In this document: piece after piece, positions 1 through 9,930 of the stretch | Layout: the number at the start of each line of letters is the position of its first letter | Numbering within the stretch: position 1 is the first letter of the stretch | Translations under genes and position numbers: made by a program | NCBI GenBank assembly: GCA_016212085.1 | Contig: JACRHL010000016.1 | Location: 62,001-126,000 of the forward strand | From: Nitrospirota bacterium | GTDB lineage: Bacteria > Nitrospirota > JACRHL01 | DNA length: 64,000 bases | Direction of reading: 5' to 3' | Notes under the pieces: generated by a model | Told to the model about the DNA's origin: nothing | The model's database searches: none | The model's input: the letters and a program-made list of their open reading frames with translations, nothing else

Positions 1-1
1 G

Positions 2-490
<489 letters not shown>

Positions 491-532
491 GCCGGGCCGC
501 ACACTTTTTTTTCGGGAACGGAGATCCCACCG

Positions 533-1555
533 ATGCTCAAGAAGAAGGCCCGCTACAACGTGGCCGTGGTCGGCGCCACCGGCGCCGTGGGCGAGGAGAT
601 GCGCGAGACCCTGGAGCAGCGCGACTTCCCCGTCGACTGCCTGCGCCTGCTCGCCTCCGAGCGCTCCGAGGGCAAGACCCTGGAGTTCCGGGGCCGCGAA
701 TACAAGGTGGAGCGGCTCACCCCCAATTCGTTCCAGGGGATCGACATCGCCCTGTTTTCCGCCGGCGGCGGCCGCAGCCTGGAGTTCGCCCCCCACGCGG
801 TGGCGGCGGGGGCGGTGGTGGTGGACAACTCGTCCGCCTTCCGCATGGACCCCAAGGTGCCGCTGGTGGTGCCGGAGGTGAACGCCCACGCCCTCAGGCA
901 CCACAACGGCATCATCGCCAACCCCAACTGCTCCACCATCCAGATGGTGGTGCCGCTGAAGCCCATCCACGACCACGCGCGCATCCGCCGCATCGTGGTG
1001 TCCACCTACCAGTCCGTGTCCGGCACCGGCCAGAAGGCCATGGACGAGCTGTTCAAGCAGAGCGGCCAGGTGCTCAACATGGTGCAGGTCAGGCCCGAGG
1101 TGTACCCGCACCAGATCGCCTTCAACTGCCTTCCGCAGATCGACGTGTTCGACACGGACGACTACACCAAGGAAGAGCTGAAGATGGTCAACGAGACCCG
1201 CAAGATCATGGAGGATCCGGACATCCGGGTGACCGCCACCACCGTGCGCGTGCCCGTGTTCCGCTGCCACTCGGAGAGCGTCAACATCGAGCTTGAGCGG
1301 CCCCTGTCCGCCAACGAGGCGCGCGCCCTGATGAGCGCCATGGACGGGGTGGTGGTGCTCGACGACCCGAAGCGCGGCCTGTACCCCCTGGCCACCGAGG
1401 TGGCCGGGTCCGACGCGGTGTACGTGGGCCGCGTGCGGGTGGACCGCACGGTGGAGAACGGCCTGAACATGTGGATCGTGGCCGACAACCTGCGCAAGGG
1501 CGCCGCCCTGAACGCGGTGCAGATCGCCGAGCGGCTGATCCAGGACCTGGGCTGA
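533..1555 (+). CDS. asd: aspartate-semialdehyde dehydrogenase
   Basis: 340 aa; VVGATGAVGEEMRETLEQRDFP N-terminus, NPNCSTIQMVVPLKPI active-site Cys motif. Confidence 0.96.
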   Translation: MLKKKARYNVAVVGATGAVGEEMRETLEQRDFPVDCLRLLASERSEGKTLEFRGREYKVERLTPNSFQGIDIALFSAGGGRSLEFAPHAVAAGAVVVDNSSAFRMDPKVPLVVPEVNAHALRHHNGIIANPNCSTIQMVVPLKPIHDHARIRRIVVSTYQSVSGTGQKAMDELFKQSGQVLNMVQVRPEVYPHQIAFNCLPQIDVFDTDDYTKEELKMVNETRKIMEDPDIRVTATTVRVPVFRCHSESVNIELERPLSANEARALMSAMDGVVVLDDPKRGLYPLATEVAGSDAVYVGRVRVDRTVENGLNMWIVADNLRKGAALNAVQIAERLIQDLG

Positions 1556-1561
1556 CGGCGG

Positions 1562-2740
1562 ATGGGCGTGCCCACCCCCATCTACCTGGATCACGCCGCC
1601 ACCACCCCGGTGCGGCCGGAGGTGGTGGCGGCCATGCTGCCCTACTTCACCACCTACTTCGGCAACGCCTCCTGCACCTACGAACTGGGCAAGGCCTCGC
1701 GCGAGGGGCTGGACCGGGCGCGGGAGCAGGTGGCGGCGGTGCTGGGCTGCCGCCCGCGGGAGGTCACCTTCACCGCCGGCGGCACCGAGGCGGACAACCT
1801 GGCCATACTGGGCGTGGCGCGGGCGCTCTCCGGGCGCGGCCGCCACATCGTCACCTCGGCCATCGAGCACCACGCGGTGCTGTACACCTGCCGGGCCCTG
1901 TCCGAGGACGGCTGGCGCATCACCGAGCTGCCGGTGGATGCCCACGGCCGCGTGAACCCGGCGGACGTGGAAGAGGCCATCACCGACGACACGGTGCTGG
2001 TGACCATCATGCACGCCAACAACGAGGTGGGCACCGTCCAGCCCATCGCCGAGATCGGCCGGGTCACCCGCCGGCGCGGGGTGTTGTTCCACACGGACGC
2101 GGTGCAGGGCTTCGCCCACGTGCCCACCCCGGTGGACGAACTGGGGGTGGACCTGCTGTCCCTCTCCGGGCACAAGTTCCACGGCCCCAAGGGGGTGGGG
2201 GCGCTCTACGTGCGCAAGGGGGTCAGGCTCTCCCCCATCCAGTTCGGCGGCAAGCAGGAGCGCGGCCTGCGCCCCAGCACCGAGAACGTGGCCGGCATCG
2301 TCGGCATGGGCATGGCGGCGGAACTGGCGGCGGCGGAGATGGACACGGAGGTGGCGCGCCAGACCGCCCTGCGCGACCACCTCATCGCCCGGCTCCTGGC
2401 TCTGCCCGACACGCGCCTGAACGGCCACCCCACCCTGCGCCTGCCCAACAACGTGAACGTGAGCGCCGCCGGCGTGGAGGGCGAGGCCCTCAACCTGCGC
2501 ATGGGCATGCACGGCATCGGCACCTCCACCGGCTCCGCCTGCACCACCGGCTCGCCCACCCCCTCCCACGTGCTCACCGCCATGGGCGTGCGGGAGCCGT
2601 GGCTGTCGGGCAACCTGCGCCTGACCCTGGGCAGGCAGACCACCCTCGCGGACGTGGACCGGGCCGCCGAACTCTATGCGCAGATCGTCACCGCCCTGCG
2701 GCAGGCGTCGCCCACCTACCGCGAGCGGTGCACGTCGTGA
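1562..2740 (+). CDS. NifS/IscS-type cysteine desulfurase
   Basis: YLDHAATTPVRPEVVAAMLPYF; SLSGHKFHGPKGVGALYVRKG PLP-lysine motif; STGSACTTGS catalytic Cys region. Confidence 0.95.
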   Translation: MGVPTPIYLDHAATTPVRPEVVAAMLPYFTTYFGNASCTYELGKASREGLDRAREQVAAVLGCRPREVTFTAGGTEADNLAILGVARALSGRGRHIVTSAIEHHAVLYTCRALSEDGWRITELPVDAHGRVNPADVEEAITDDTVLVTIMHANNEVGTVQPIAEIGRVTRRRGVLFHTDAVQGFAHVPTPVDELGVDLLSLSGHKFHGPKGVGALYVRKGVRLSPIQFGGKQERGLRPSTENVAGIVGMGMAAELAAAEMDTEVARQTALRDHLIARLLALPDTRLNGHPTLRLPNNVNVSAAGVEGEALNLRMGMHGIGTSTGSACTTGSPTPSHVLTAMGVREPWLSGNLRLTLGRQTTLADVDRAAELYAQIVTALRQASPTYRERCTS

Positions 2741-3471
2741 GCCGCGACCGCTTTTCCACCGCCGCGCGCCGCGCCGTGTACGAGGCCATCTACCGGCGGC
2801 GCGACATCCGCGAGGGCTACACCGGCGAACCCATCGACCACGCCACCCTGGCGCGCCTGCTGCACGCCGCCCACCACGCCGCCAGCGTGGGCTTCATGCA
2901 GCCCTGGAACTTCATCCTGATCCAGAGCGGGGAACGCCGCGAGCAGCTGTGGCAGGTGGTGGACAAGGAGCGCCGCAGCGCCGCCGTGATCTTCGAGGGG
3001 CAGCAGGCCAGGCAGTTCCCATCCATCAAGATCGAGGCGCTGCGCGAGGCGTCGGTGGTGATCTGCGTCACCGTCGACCCGTCCCGGCGCGGGCCCCACG
3101 TGCTGGGCCGCATCAGCGACGAGGACACGGACCTCTACTCCGCCTCCTGCGCCGTCCAGAACCTGTGGCTGGCGGCCCGCGCCGAGGGCTTCGGGATGGG
3201 CTGGGTGTCGTTCTACCGCAAGCCGGACATCCGCCACATCCTGGAGCTGCCGCACCACATCAACCCCATCGGCCTCATCTGCCTGGGGCCGGTGACCGCC
3301 TTCCCGGATCAGCCGGTGTTGCAGACCATCGGCTGGGCCCAGCGCATGCCGCTGGAGGAGCTGGTGTTCTACGAATCGTGGGACCGGCCGGCGCCGGAGC
3401 CCGGCGGCCCGTGGGAGGGCATGCCCGAGGCCGTGAGGAATAGCAACTTCCAATCACCGGGAATTCCATGA
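2737..3471 (+). CDS. bluB: 5,6-dimethylbenzimidazole synthase (BluB)
   Basis: YEAIYRRRDIREGYTGEPI...SVGFMQPWNFILI...GMGWVSFY flavin-destruction enzyme family; GTG start overlapping the upstream stop (start inferred). Confidence 0.9.
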   Translation: MSRDRFSTAARRAVYEAIYRRRDIREGYTGEPIDHATLARLLHAAHHAASVGFMQPWNFILIQSGERREQLWQVVDKERRSAAVIFEGQQARQFPSIKIEALREASVVICVTVDPSRRGPHVLGRISDEDTDLYSASCAVQNLWLAARAEGFGMGWVSFYRKPDIRHILELPHHINPIGLICLGPVTAFPDQPVLQTIGWAQRMPLEELVFYESWDRPAPEPGGPWEGMPEAVRNSNFQSPGIP

Positions 3472-4616
3472 AAGACGGCATTTTCCCAGTCCAGGAATTA
3501 CGGCAAGCCGTAAAGAATGGTTGGATCGCCGGCCCTTCACTGGAAGAGCGGCAGTTTCAACCATCCAGCCTTGATCTACGGTTGGGGGGAAAAGCGTACC
3601 GCGTTCAATGCAGCTTTCTTCCGCAAGACCGTAAAGTCGAGCAAGTGCTCCCTGAACTAACGATGTATGAGTTTGACCTGGGGCCTCACGCAGTACTTGA
3701 ACGAGGAAACGTTTATCTAATCCCGCTGCAGGAAACCCTCAGCCTACCAGAGGATGTGAAGGGGCGCACAAACCCCAAAAGCAGCACCGGTCGGCTCGAT
3801 ATTTTCACGCGTGTTATTACAGACTTCTCTGCGCGCTTTGAAGATATTCGCGCCGGTTATTCCGGACCCTTATATTTGGAAGTTGTCCCCATAACATTTA
3901 CAGTACACGTAGAAGCCGGTTTATGTCTTAATCAACTCCGTCTTTTTAGAGGTGAACCAAGACTTAGTGATGATGAGCTACAGCGCCTTTATAAGAAAGA
4001 GCCCCTGCTAATCAACGAGAAAGGGCGGCCTATAACAATAACGGCCTCCGCGCAACACCAATTGCTCCCCGAAGGGGGAGCTTCGGAAGATCGCGCAATT
4101 ATCCGCAGAGGGTTATACATGAGCATTGACTTGAAAGGGCAAAAAGACCGGAATATTGTCGGGTATAAAGCCAGGAGAAACAGCAAGACTATAGACCTTA
4201 CAAAAGTAAAATCACACAATATTGACGAATATTGGGAGCCTGTTTCCGCACGTGACAAAGGTGGTCTAATCCTTGAACCAGAAGAGTTTTATATCTTCGC
4301 TTCCAGGGAGAGGGTGTGGGTACCACCCGATCACGCAGCTGAGATGACCGAATATGACGCCGGCTCTGGTGAGCTACGTACACATTATGCCGGTTTCTTT
4401 GACCCAGGGTTTGGCGTCCGGGGAAAAAAGAAGAAAAAGGGCACTGCAGCAGTACTGGAAGTGAGGGCCCACGATGTGCCATTCCGCATCGAGCACGGCC
4501 AGGTGTTTTTTAAGCTGGTGTACGAGCGGTTAACTGCTTCTCCTGACGTGGTCTATGGCGCGGCAGGATCCCATTATCAAAATCAGGGTCTTGCCCTGTC
4601 CAAGCACTTCCGCTAG
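3468..4616 (+). CDS. dcd: 2'-deoxycytidine 5'-triphosphate deaminase, long tandem-domain form
   Basis: 382 aa; QPSSLDLRLGGKAYR, KGRTNPKSSTGRLDIFTRVI, C-terminal AGFFDPGFGV...AVLEVRAHDVPFRIEHGQ; ATGA overlap with bluB; visibly lower G+C than flanks. Confidence 0.85.
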   Translation: MKDGIFPVQELRQAVKNGWIAGPSLEERQFQPSSLDLRLGGKAYRVQCSFLPQDRKVEQVLPELTMYEFDLGPHAVLERGNVYLIPLQETLSLPEDVKGRTNPKSSTGRLDIFTRVITDFSARFEDIRAGYSGPLYLEVVPITFTVHVEAGLCLNQLRLFRGEPRLSDDELQRLYKKEPLLINEKGRPITITASAQHQLLPEGGASEDRAIIRRGLYMSIDLKGQKDRNIVGYKARRNSKTIDLTKVKSHNIDEYWEPVSARDKGGLILEPEEFYIFASRERVWVPPDHAAEMTEYDAGSGELRTHYAGFFDPGFGVRGKKKKKGTAAVLEVRAHDVPFRIEHGQVFFKLVYERLTASPDVVYGAAGSHYQNQGLALSKHFR

Positions 4617-4631
4617 CCGGCCAATCCGGCC

Positions 4632-5714
4632 ATGGCGGCCCCCGACCACAGCGGCGAGCACACCCGGGACTACTGGTTCGACCTGCCCCCGGAGCGCATC
4701 GCCGACCGGCCCGCCGCGCGCCGCGACGCCGCGCGCCTGATGCACCTGCCCCTGGACGGTGGCGCCCCCACCCACCACGCCTTCGCCGACCTGCCAACGC
4801 TGCTGTCCCCCGGCGACCTGCTGGTGCTCAACGACACGCGGGTGTTCCCGGCGCGCATCGGCGCCACCAAGCCGGATACGGGCGGCCGCATCGAGCTGCT
4901 GCTGGTGGAGCCGCTGGAAGGCGGCGCGTGGAAGGCGATGGTGAAGGGGCGGCTGCGGCCGGGCACCGCCATCCGGCTGGACGGCGGCCTGGACGGCACC
5001 GCCCTGGACGACCTGGGCGACGGCTTCTGGCGCTGCCGCTTCGGCGGCGACGCGGCCACCCACCTGGAGGCCCACGGCGCGCTGCCGCTGCCCCCCTACA
5101 TCAAGCGCCCGCCCGACCGGGCGGACCGGGACACCTATCAGACCGTGTTCGCCCGCGAGACCGGCTCGGTGGCCGCGCCCACCTCGGGCCTGCACTTCAC
5201 GCCGGAACTGTTCCGGGCGCTGGCGGAGCGGGGCATCCGGCATGCCTTCGTCACCCTGCACGTGGGGCCGGGCACCTTCCTGCCGGTGCGCGCGGAGCGG
5301 CTGGACGACCACGTCATGCACGCGGAGCGCTACCACGTGCCGGCGGACACGGTGGCCGCCATCGCCCGCGCGCGCGCCGCCGGCGGCCGCGTCATCGCCT
5401 GCGGCACCACGGTCACCCGCACCCTGGAGAGCGCCGCCGGCGCGGATGGCGCCGTGGCGGCGGGGGCGGGCAGCTCGGTCCTGTTCATCCGCCCCGGCTA
5501 CCGCTTCCAGGTGGTGGACGGGCTGATCACCAACTTCCACCTGCCGGGCTCCACCCTGCTCATGCTGGTGGCCGCCCTGGCCGGGCGCGGGCGGGTGCTG
5601 GCGGCATACGCCGAGGCGGTGGCCGCCGGCTACCGGTTCTTCAGCTATGGGGACGCGATGCTGCTGGACCGCGCGGGACCGGCGCGCCCGCCGCTCAGTG
5701 GTGAACGGGCATGA
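4632..5714 (+). CDS. queA: S-adenosylmethionine:tRNA ribosyltransferase-isomerase
   Basis: FDLPPERIADRPAARRDAARLM; GDLLVLNDTRVFPARI; TSGLHFTPELF; LITNFHLPGSTLLMLVAA. Confidence 0.96.
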   Translation: MAAPDHSGEHTRDYWFDLPPERIADRPAARRDAARLMHLPLDGGAPTHHAFADLPTLLSPGDLLVLNDTRVFPARIGATKPDTGGRIELLLVEPLEGGAWKAMVKGRLRPGTAIRLDGGLDGTALDDLGDGFWRCRFGGDAATHLEAHGALPLPPYIKRPPDRADRDTYQTVFARETGSVAAPTSGLHFTPELFRALAERGIRHAFVTLHVGPGTFLPVRAERLDDHVMHAERYHVPADTVAAIARARAAGGRVIACGTTVTRTLESAAGADGAVAAGAGSSVLFIRPGYRFQVVDGLITNFHLPGSTLLMLVAALAGRGRVLAAYAEAVAAGYRFFSYGDAMLLDRAGPARPPLSGERA

Positions 5715-7005
5715 AGCCGCACACCCGGTCGCGGCCGGTTTCCTTGGCCTGGTACACCGCCTGGTCGGCGCCGGCGATGAGGGTCTCCTGGTCGCGGCAA
5801 CAGGTGCCGTCCACCTGCGCCACGCCGCAGCTCACGCTCAGGCGCAGCACCCCCTTGGGGGTGGCGACGGCCAGCTCCTTGACCGCCAGGCGGATCTCCT
5901 CGGCCTTGGCCATGGCGCCCTTCAGGTCCGTCAGCGGCAGCAGGACGACAAACTCCTCGCCGCCGAAGCGGGCCATGCAGTCGGACTGGCGCAGGGTGAC
6001 GGGCAGCACCCGCGCCAGCTCCTTGAGCACCTGGTCGCCCACCGGATGGCCATGGGTGTCGTTGATCTGCTTGAAGTGGTCCACGTCGAGCAGCACCATG
6101 GACAGGGGCAACCCGTGGCGCTCCGCCAGACGCAGCTCCTCCGACAGGCGCATGTCGAAGAAGCGGCGGTTGTAGAGCCCGGTCAGCGGGTCGGTGACCG
6201 CCAGCTTTTGCAGGGAGACGTTGCGGTTGGCAAGGCTCTCGTGCAGATAGGCGTTCTTGAGGGTGCCCGTGGCGTGGGTGGCGATCAGCTCGCACAGCCG
6301 CGCCTCGCGCTCGGAAAAGCCGCCGCCGCGGCGCGCCAGGCACAGCATCATGGTGCCCAGGGCCGGGTCGTCCACGGTCAACGGCACCACCAGCAGGGCG
6401 CTGATGCCGATGCGCCGCAGGTCGGCCAGGGCGGGCGCCAGGAACGGCGCCTCGGCCACGTCGTTCACCATCACGGTGGTGCCGGTCTCCAGGGCGCGCA
6501 GCAGTTCCGGATAGGCGGCAAGGCCGATGCGCAGGGTGCGCGAGCCGAACCCCTCCCTTGCCTCCAGGATCTCCCGCGAGATGAGAATGCTGCCCACCGT
6601 GCGCGCCTCGTCCACATGGGTCACCGAGCAGCGGAAGGCGCCGATCACGGCGGACACCTGCTGGATCAGGGTCGCCAGCACGTCGTTGGGCTGGAGCGAG
6701 GCGGACAGGGCGCGGCTGGCGCCGGCCACCGCCGCCAGGTCACGCAGTTCGTCGGTCAGGGTGACGCTGCGGTCGGTACTCACGCGCAGGTGGCGCGCCA
6801 GCAGCACGCACGCCGTGGCCACCACCCCCAGCACCGCCGTATGCGGCAGCCAGCCGCCGTCGGGCATGGCGCGCCACAACAGCAGGGCATCGGCCAGGGC
6901 GGCCACCGCGAGCAGGATCAGCAGGCGGCGCGGCCTGACGTTGTCGGATGAATACCGCAAATGCTCCCTCTGCCGAAACGGGCGAGGCAACCGGTCGGTT
7001 GCCAC
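5695..7005 (-). CDS. GAF-like sensor diguanylate cyclase (GGDEF domain)
   Basis: DPLTGLYNRRFFDMRLSEEL...ARFGGEEFVVLLP; N-terminal hydrophobic segment then GAF-like region; 3' end overlaps queA 3' end convergently by 20 bp. Confidence 0.9.
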   Translation of the reverse strand: MATDRLPRPFRQREHLRYSSDNVRPRRLLILLAVAALADALLLWRAMPDGGWLPHTAVLGVVATACVLLARHLRVSTDRSVTLTDELRDLAAVAGASRALSASLQPNDVLATLIQQVSAVIGAFRCSVTHVDEARTVGSILISREILEAREGFGSRTLRIGLAAYPELLRALETGTTVMVNDVAEAPFLAPALADLRRIGISALLVVPLTVDDPALGTMMLCLARRGGGFSEREARLCELIATHATGTLKNAYLHESLANRNVSLQKLAVTDPLTGLYNRRFFDMRLSEELRLAERHGLPLSMVLLDVDHFKQINDTHGHPVGDQVLKELARVLPVTLRQSDCMARFGGEEFVVLLPLTDLKGAMAKAEEIRLAVKELAVATPKGVLRLSVSCGVAQVDGTCCRDQETLIAGADQAVYQAKETGRDRVCGFMPVHH

Positions 7006-7044
7006 TACCCATTTCGGCGCCGGGCAGCCACCCCTAAAGGGCCG

Positions 7045-7869
7045 TCACGCGCCTTTCGCCGGTTGTGGCGCCAGGCCGATGCGGGCGAGCAGGAACGCGG
7101 CAAAGAAGAGAAAGACCAGGATCAGCACGATGGTGCCGCCGGTGGCCACGTCCCAATAGAACGACAGCACCAGGCCGCCGGCCACCGCCAGCCAGCCGGA
7201 GACGATGGCGATCACCAGGATGCCGCGCCAGTTTGCGGCAAGCTGATAGCCGATGGCGGCGGGAATCACCAGCAGGGCCGAGGCCAGCACCAGCCCCACC
7301 ACGTGGATGGCCGCCACCACCGTGCAGGCGATGGCCACCAGCAGCCCGAAATAGAGGGCCCTGGCCGGAATGCCGGTGACCTGCGCCACCTCCTCGTCGT
7401 AGCTGACGAACAGCAGTTCCTTGAAGAAGGTGGCCACGAAGCCGAGCACCAGCAGCAGCACCCCCAAAAGCTCCCACAGCTGCGCCGTGTCCACCGCCAG
7501 GATGTTGCCGAACAGGTAGCTGTACAGGTCGCCCTGATAGCGGTCGGAAAACCCCACCAGCACCACGCCCAGGGCCATGATGCCGGTGCTCAGGATGCCG
7601 ATGGCGGCGTCCTCGTTGATGCGCCCGCCACGGGTGACGGCGCCGATGCCGAGCGCCGCCGCCACACACACCGCCAGCGTGGTGAGCAGCGGGCTGACGC
7701 CGGTGAGCAGCCCCAGCGACACGCCCCCCAGCGCCGCGTGGGAGATGCCGATGCCGGCGAACGCCATGCGCTTCAGGAGCACGAACAGGGACAGCACCGA
7801 ACACAGCAGGCTGACGCTGAGGCCGGCCACGAATGCCCGCTGCATGAAATCGAAGGCGAACAGCTCCAC
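7045..7869 (-). CDS. znuB: zinc ABC transporter permease
   Basis: FDFMQRAFVAGLSVSLLCSVLSLFVLLKRMAFAGIGISHAALGGVSLGLL; ABC-3 family permease; GTG start inferred just after znuC stop. Confidence 0.9.
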   Translation of the reverse strand: MELFAFDFMQRAFVAGLSVSLLCSVLSLFVLLKRMAFAGIGISHAALGGVSLGLLTGVSPLLTTLAVCVAAALGIGAVTRGGRINEDAAIGILSTGIMALGVVLVGFSDRYQGDLYSYLFGNILAVDTAQLWELLGVLLLVLGFVATFFKELLFVSYDEEVAQVTGIPARALYFGLLVAIACTVVAAIHVVGLVLASALLVIPAAIGYQLAANWRGILVIAIVSGWLAVAGGLVLSFYWDVATGGTIVLILVFLFFAAFLLARIGLAPQPAKGA

Positions 7870-7871
7870 GC

Positions 7872-8669
7872 CTAGACCCCGCCGTGACGGTGGGTGTGCC
7901 CGGGGTGGTCCGGGTGGTGCGAGAAGAAGTCGAACTCGCAGGCGTAGGCACGGCCCAGGTCGTGGCTTTCCATCACGTCGCGCGGGTGGCCATGCACGTG
8001 CAGGGTGCGGTTGATGCACGCCAGCTCGTCCGCATAGGCGGCCAGCATGGCCACGTCGTGGGACACGGTGATGATGGTCAGGCCGCGCTCCATCTGAAGG
8101 TCCTTGAGGAGCTGGTACAGACGCGCCTGGTGGGGCAGATCCACCCCCTCGGTGGGCTCGTCGAGCACCAGCAGGCGGGTTTCGCGGCACAGGGCGCGGG
8201 CGATCATCACCCGCTGGGTCTGGCCGCCGGACAGGGCGCCGATGGGGCGCGTGGCCAGCTCCTCCAGCCCCATGCGCCGCAGGCTCGCCATGACCATCTC
8301 CCGGTCGTCCGCCGACGGGCGGCGCCCCACGCCGATGCAGCAGGAGCGCCCCATCATGACCACGTCGAACACGGAAAACGGCGCCCAGCGTTCGGTGAAG
8401 CTGCGCTGCGGCACATAGCCGATGTGGTGGGCGCGGCGACCCAGCTCCCACGGTGGCGAGCCCAGCACCCGCACCACGCCGCGGGTGGGCCGGTACACCC
8501 CCAGGATCACCTTGAGGCAGCTGGTCTTGCCGGCGCCGTTGGGGCCGATCAGCCCCAGAAAACGCCCCGGCGCCAGCGCCAGGGAGATGCCGGACAGCAC
8601 CTCGCGGCGCTCCAGCGCCAGATCGACATCCTTCAGGTAAACGACCGGGGCGGGCGCGGCGTCGGTCAT
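7872..8669 (-). CDS. znuC: zinc ABC transporter ATP-binding protein
   Basis: GLIGPNGAGKTSCLKVILG Walker A; ALSGGQTQRVMIARAL signature; VLDEPTEGVD; His-rich tail. Confidence 0.93.
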   Translation of the reverse strand: MTDAAPAPVVYLKDVDLALERREVLSGISLALAPGRFLGLIGPNGAGKTSCLKVILGVYRPTRGVVRVLGSPPWELGRRAHHIGYVPQRSFTERWAPFSVFDVVMMGRSCCIGVGRRPSADDREMVMASLRRMGLEELATRPIGALSGGQTQRVMIARALCRETRLLVLDEPTEGVDLPHQARLYQLLKDLQMERGLTIITVSHDVAMLAAYADELACINRTLHVHGHPRDVMESHDLGRAYACEFDFFSHHPDHPGHTHRHGGV

Positions 8670-9562
8670 GGCCCGAGCGCCTCCACGAAGGCCGCCGTGT
8701 TGAAGCGCATCAACGCCGCATAGCTCGCGCCGGAGACGGTGCCCGGCATGCCGATTTCGTCGACGGTGACCACCCGGCCGTGGAACTGGCCGGCCACCGT
8801 GTAGGCGGCGCGCGGGTTGAACTGGGGCTCGATGAGGACCGCCCGCGCCCCCGCCCGGCGGGCGGCGGTCACCACCTGCATCATCCAGCGGGCGGACGGC
8901 TCGCGGCCCGGAATGGGCTCCACCACCGCCACCTGGTTCAGGCCGTAACGCTCGGCAAAGTAGGCCCAGGGGCCGTGGAAGGCCACGAACGCCCCGCCGG
9001 CGAACGGCGCCAGGGCGCGGGCGATCTCGTCGTTCAGGCCCGAAAGGCGGGTGGCCAGTTCCCCCGCGCGGCGGGCGAATTCGGCGCCGTGGCCCGGCGC
9101 CACCTGGGTCAGGGCGACGGCCAGGGCGGGCACCACCTGGTCGCGCACCAGGACCGGGTCGAGCCAGAAGTGGGGGTCGCCCTCGGCGTGATCGTGGCCG
9201 GCGCCCTCCCCGTGGTCGGGTTCGTCCGCGGCACCACGCAGCGGCACGTGGCCGGCCAGGATCAGGTGCGGCCGGCCCTTGCGCACGGCGGTGGCCATGC
9301 GTTCCGCCCAGGGGTCGAGCCCCGCGCCCACGGACACGAACAGGTCCGCTCCGGAGAGGCCGCGCACCTGGGCGGGGGAGGGCTCGAAGCCGTGGGGCGA
9401 CACGCCGGGCTTGAGCAGGGTGGTCACCGTCACCCGGTCACCCCCCACCTCCTGCACCAGCAGCGCCAGGGGATGGATGGAAACGGCCACCTTGACGGCC
9501 TGGGCCAGGGCCGTTCCGGGAAACGCCAGCAGCAGACACACCAGGGCCGCCACACGGCCCAT
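8666..9562 (-). CDS. znuA: zinc ABC transporter substrate-binding protein
   Basis: Signal peptide MGRVAALVCLLLAFPGTALA; VAVSIHPLALLVQEVGGDRVTVTTLLKPGVSPHGFEPSPAQ; His/Asp loop HGEGAGHDHAEGDPHFWLDP; start inferred (alternative 9613). Confidence 0.92.
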   Translation of the reverse strand: MGRVAALVCLLLAFPGTALAQAVKVAVSIHPLALLVQEVGGDRVTVTTLLKPGVSPHGFEPSPAQVRGLSGADLFVSVGAGLDPWAERMATAVRKGRPHLILAGHVPLRGAADEPDHGEGAGHDHAEGDPHFWLDPVLVRDQVVPALAVALTQVAPGHGAEFARRAGELATRLSGLNDEIARALAPFAGGAFVAFHGPWAYFAERYGLNQVAVVEPIPGREPSARWMMQVVTAARRAGARAVLIEPQFNPRAAYTVAGQFHGRVVTVDEIGMPGTVSGASYAALMRFNTAAFVEALGP

Positions 9563-9689
9563 GCCGCCGCGCGGGGGGCCGACGGGGTTGGTATGTGGAG
9601 TCCGCCAGAACATGCTGATTCGGGGTGCCCGGCGCGGGGCGGCCACGGCCGGCCTCACCCGTGGGGAGCCGGCCGTGGCAAGGCTGGAG

Positions 9690-9785
9690 TCAGCGGCTGC
9701 GCCGTTGGTGCCGGGTGCGCTTGAGCAGCTTGCGGTGCTTGTGCTTACGCATCTTCTTGCGGCGCTTCTTGATGACTCGGGACAT
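9690..9785 (-). CDS. 31-aa highly basic protein, bS22-like / AURKAIP1-COX24 domain
   Basis: MSRVIKKRRKKMRKHKHRKLLKRTRHQRRSR, preceded by strong SD AAGGAGATTTTATG; resembles mycobacterial bS22 and the mitochondrial AURKAIP1/COX24 C-terminus. Confidence 0.85.
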   Translation of the reverse strand: MSRVIKKRRKKMRKHKHRKLLKRTRHQRRSR

Positions 9786-9930
9786 AAAATCTCCTTGGAA
9801 ACCATCTGCATCGCCAGTATCACACCGCACACGCACGGCGTTTGCCCGGCTGTTGGAAAGAGCAGGAAAAAGTAACACAATCCGGGGTGGTCAGACAACG
9901 AAAGGCGTTGGAAACCCGGAAAAATCGCCC

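Noticed and set aside
4420-4445. Programmed slippage at GGGGAAAAAAGAAGAAAAAGGGC in the dcd gene
   Set aside because: The full-length frame continues through a sensible Dcd C-terminus; the Lys-rich loop explains the A tract.
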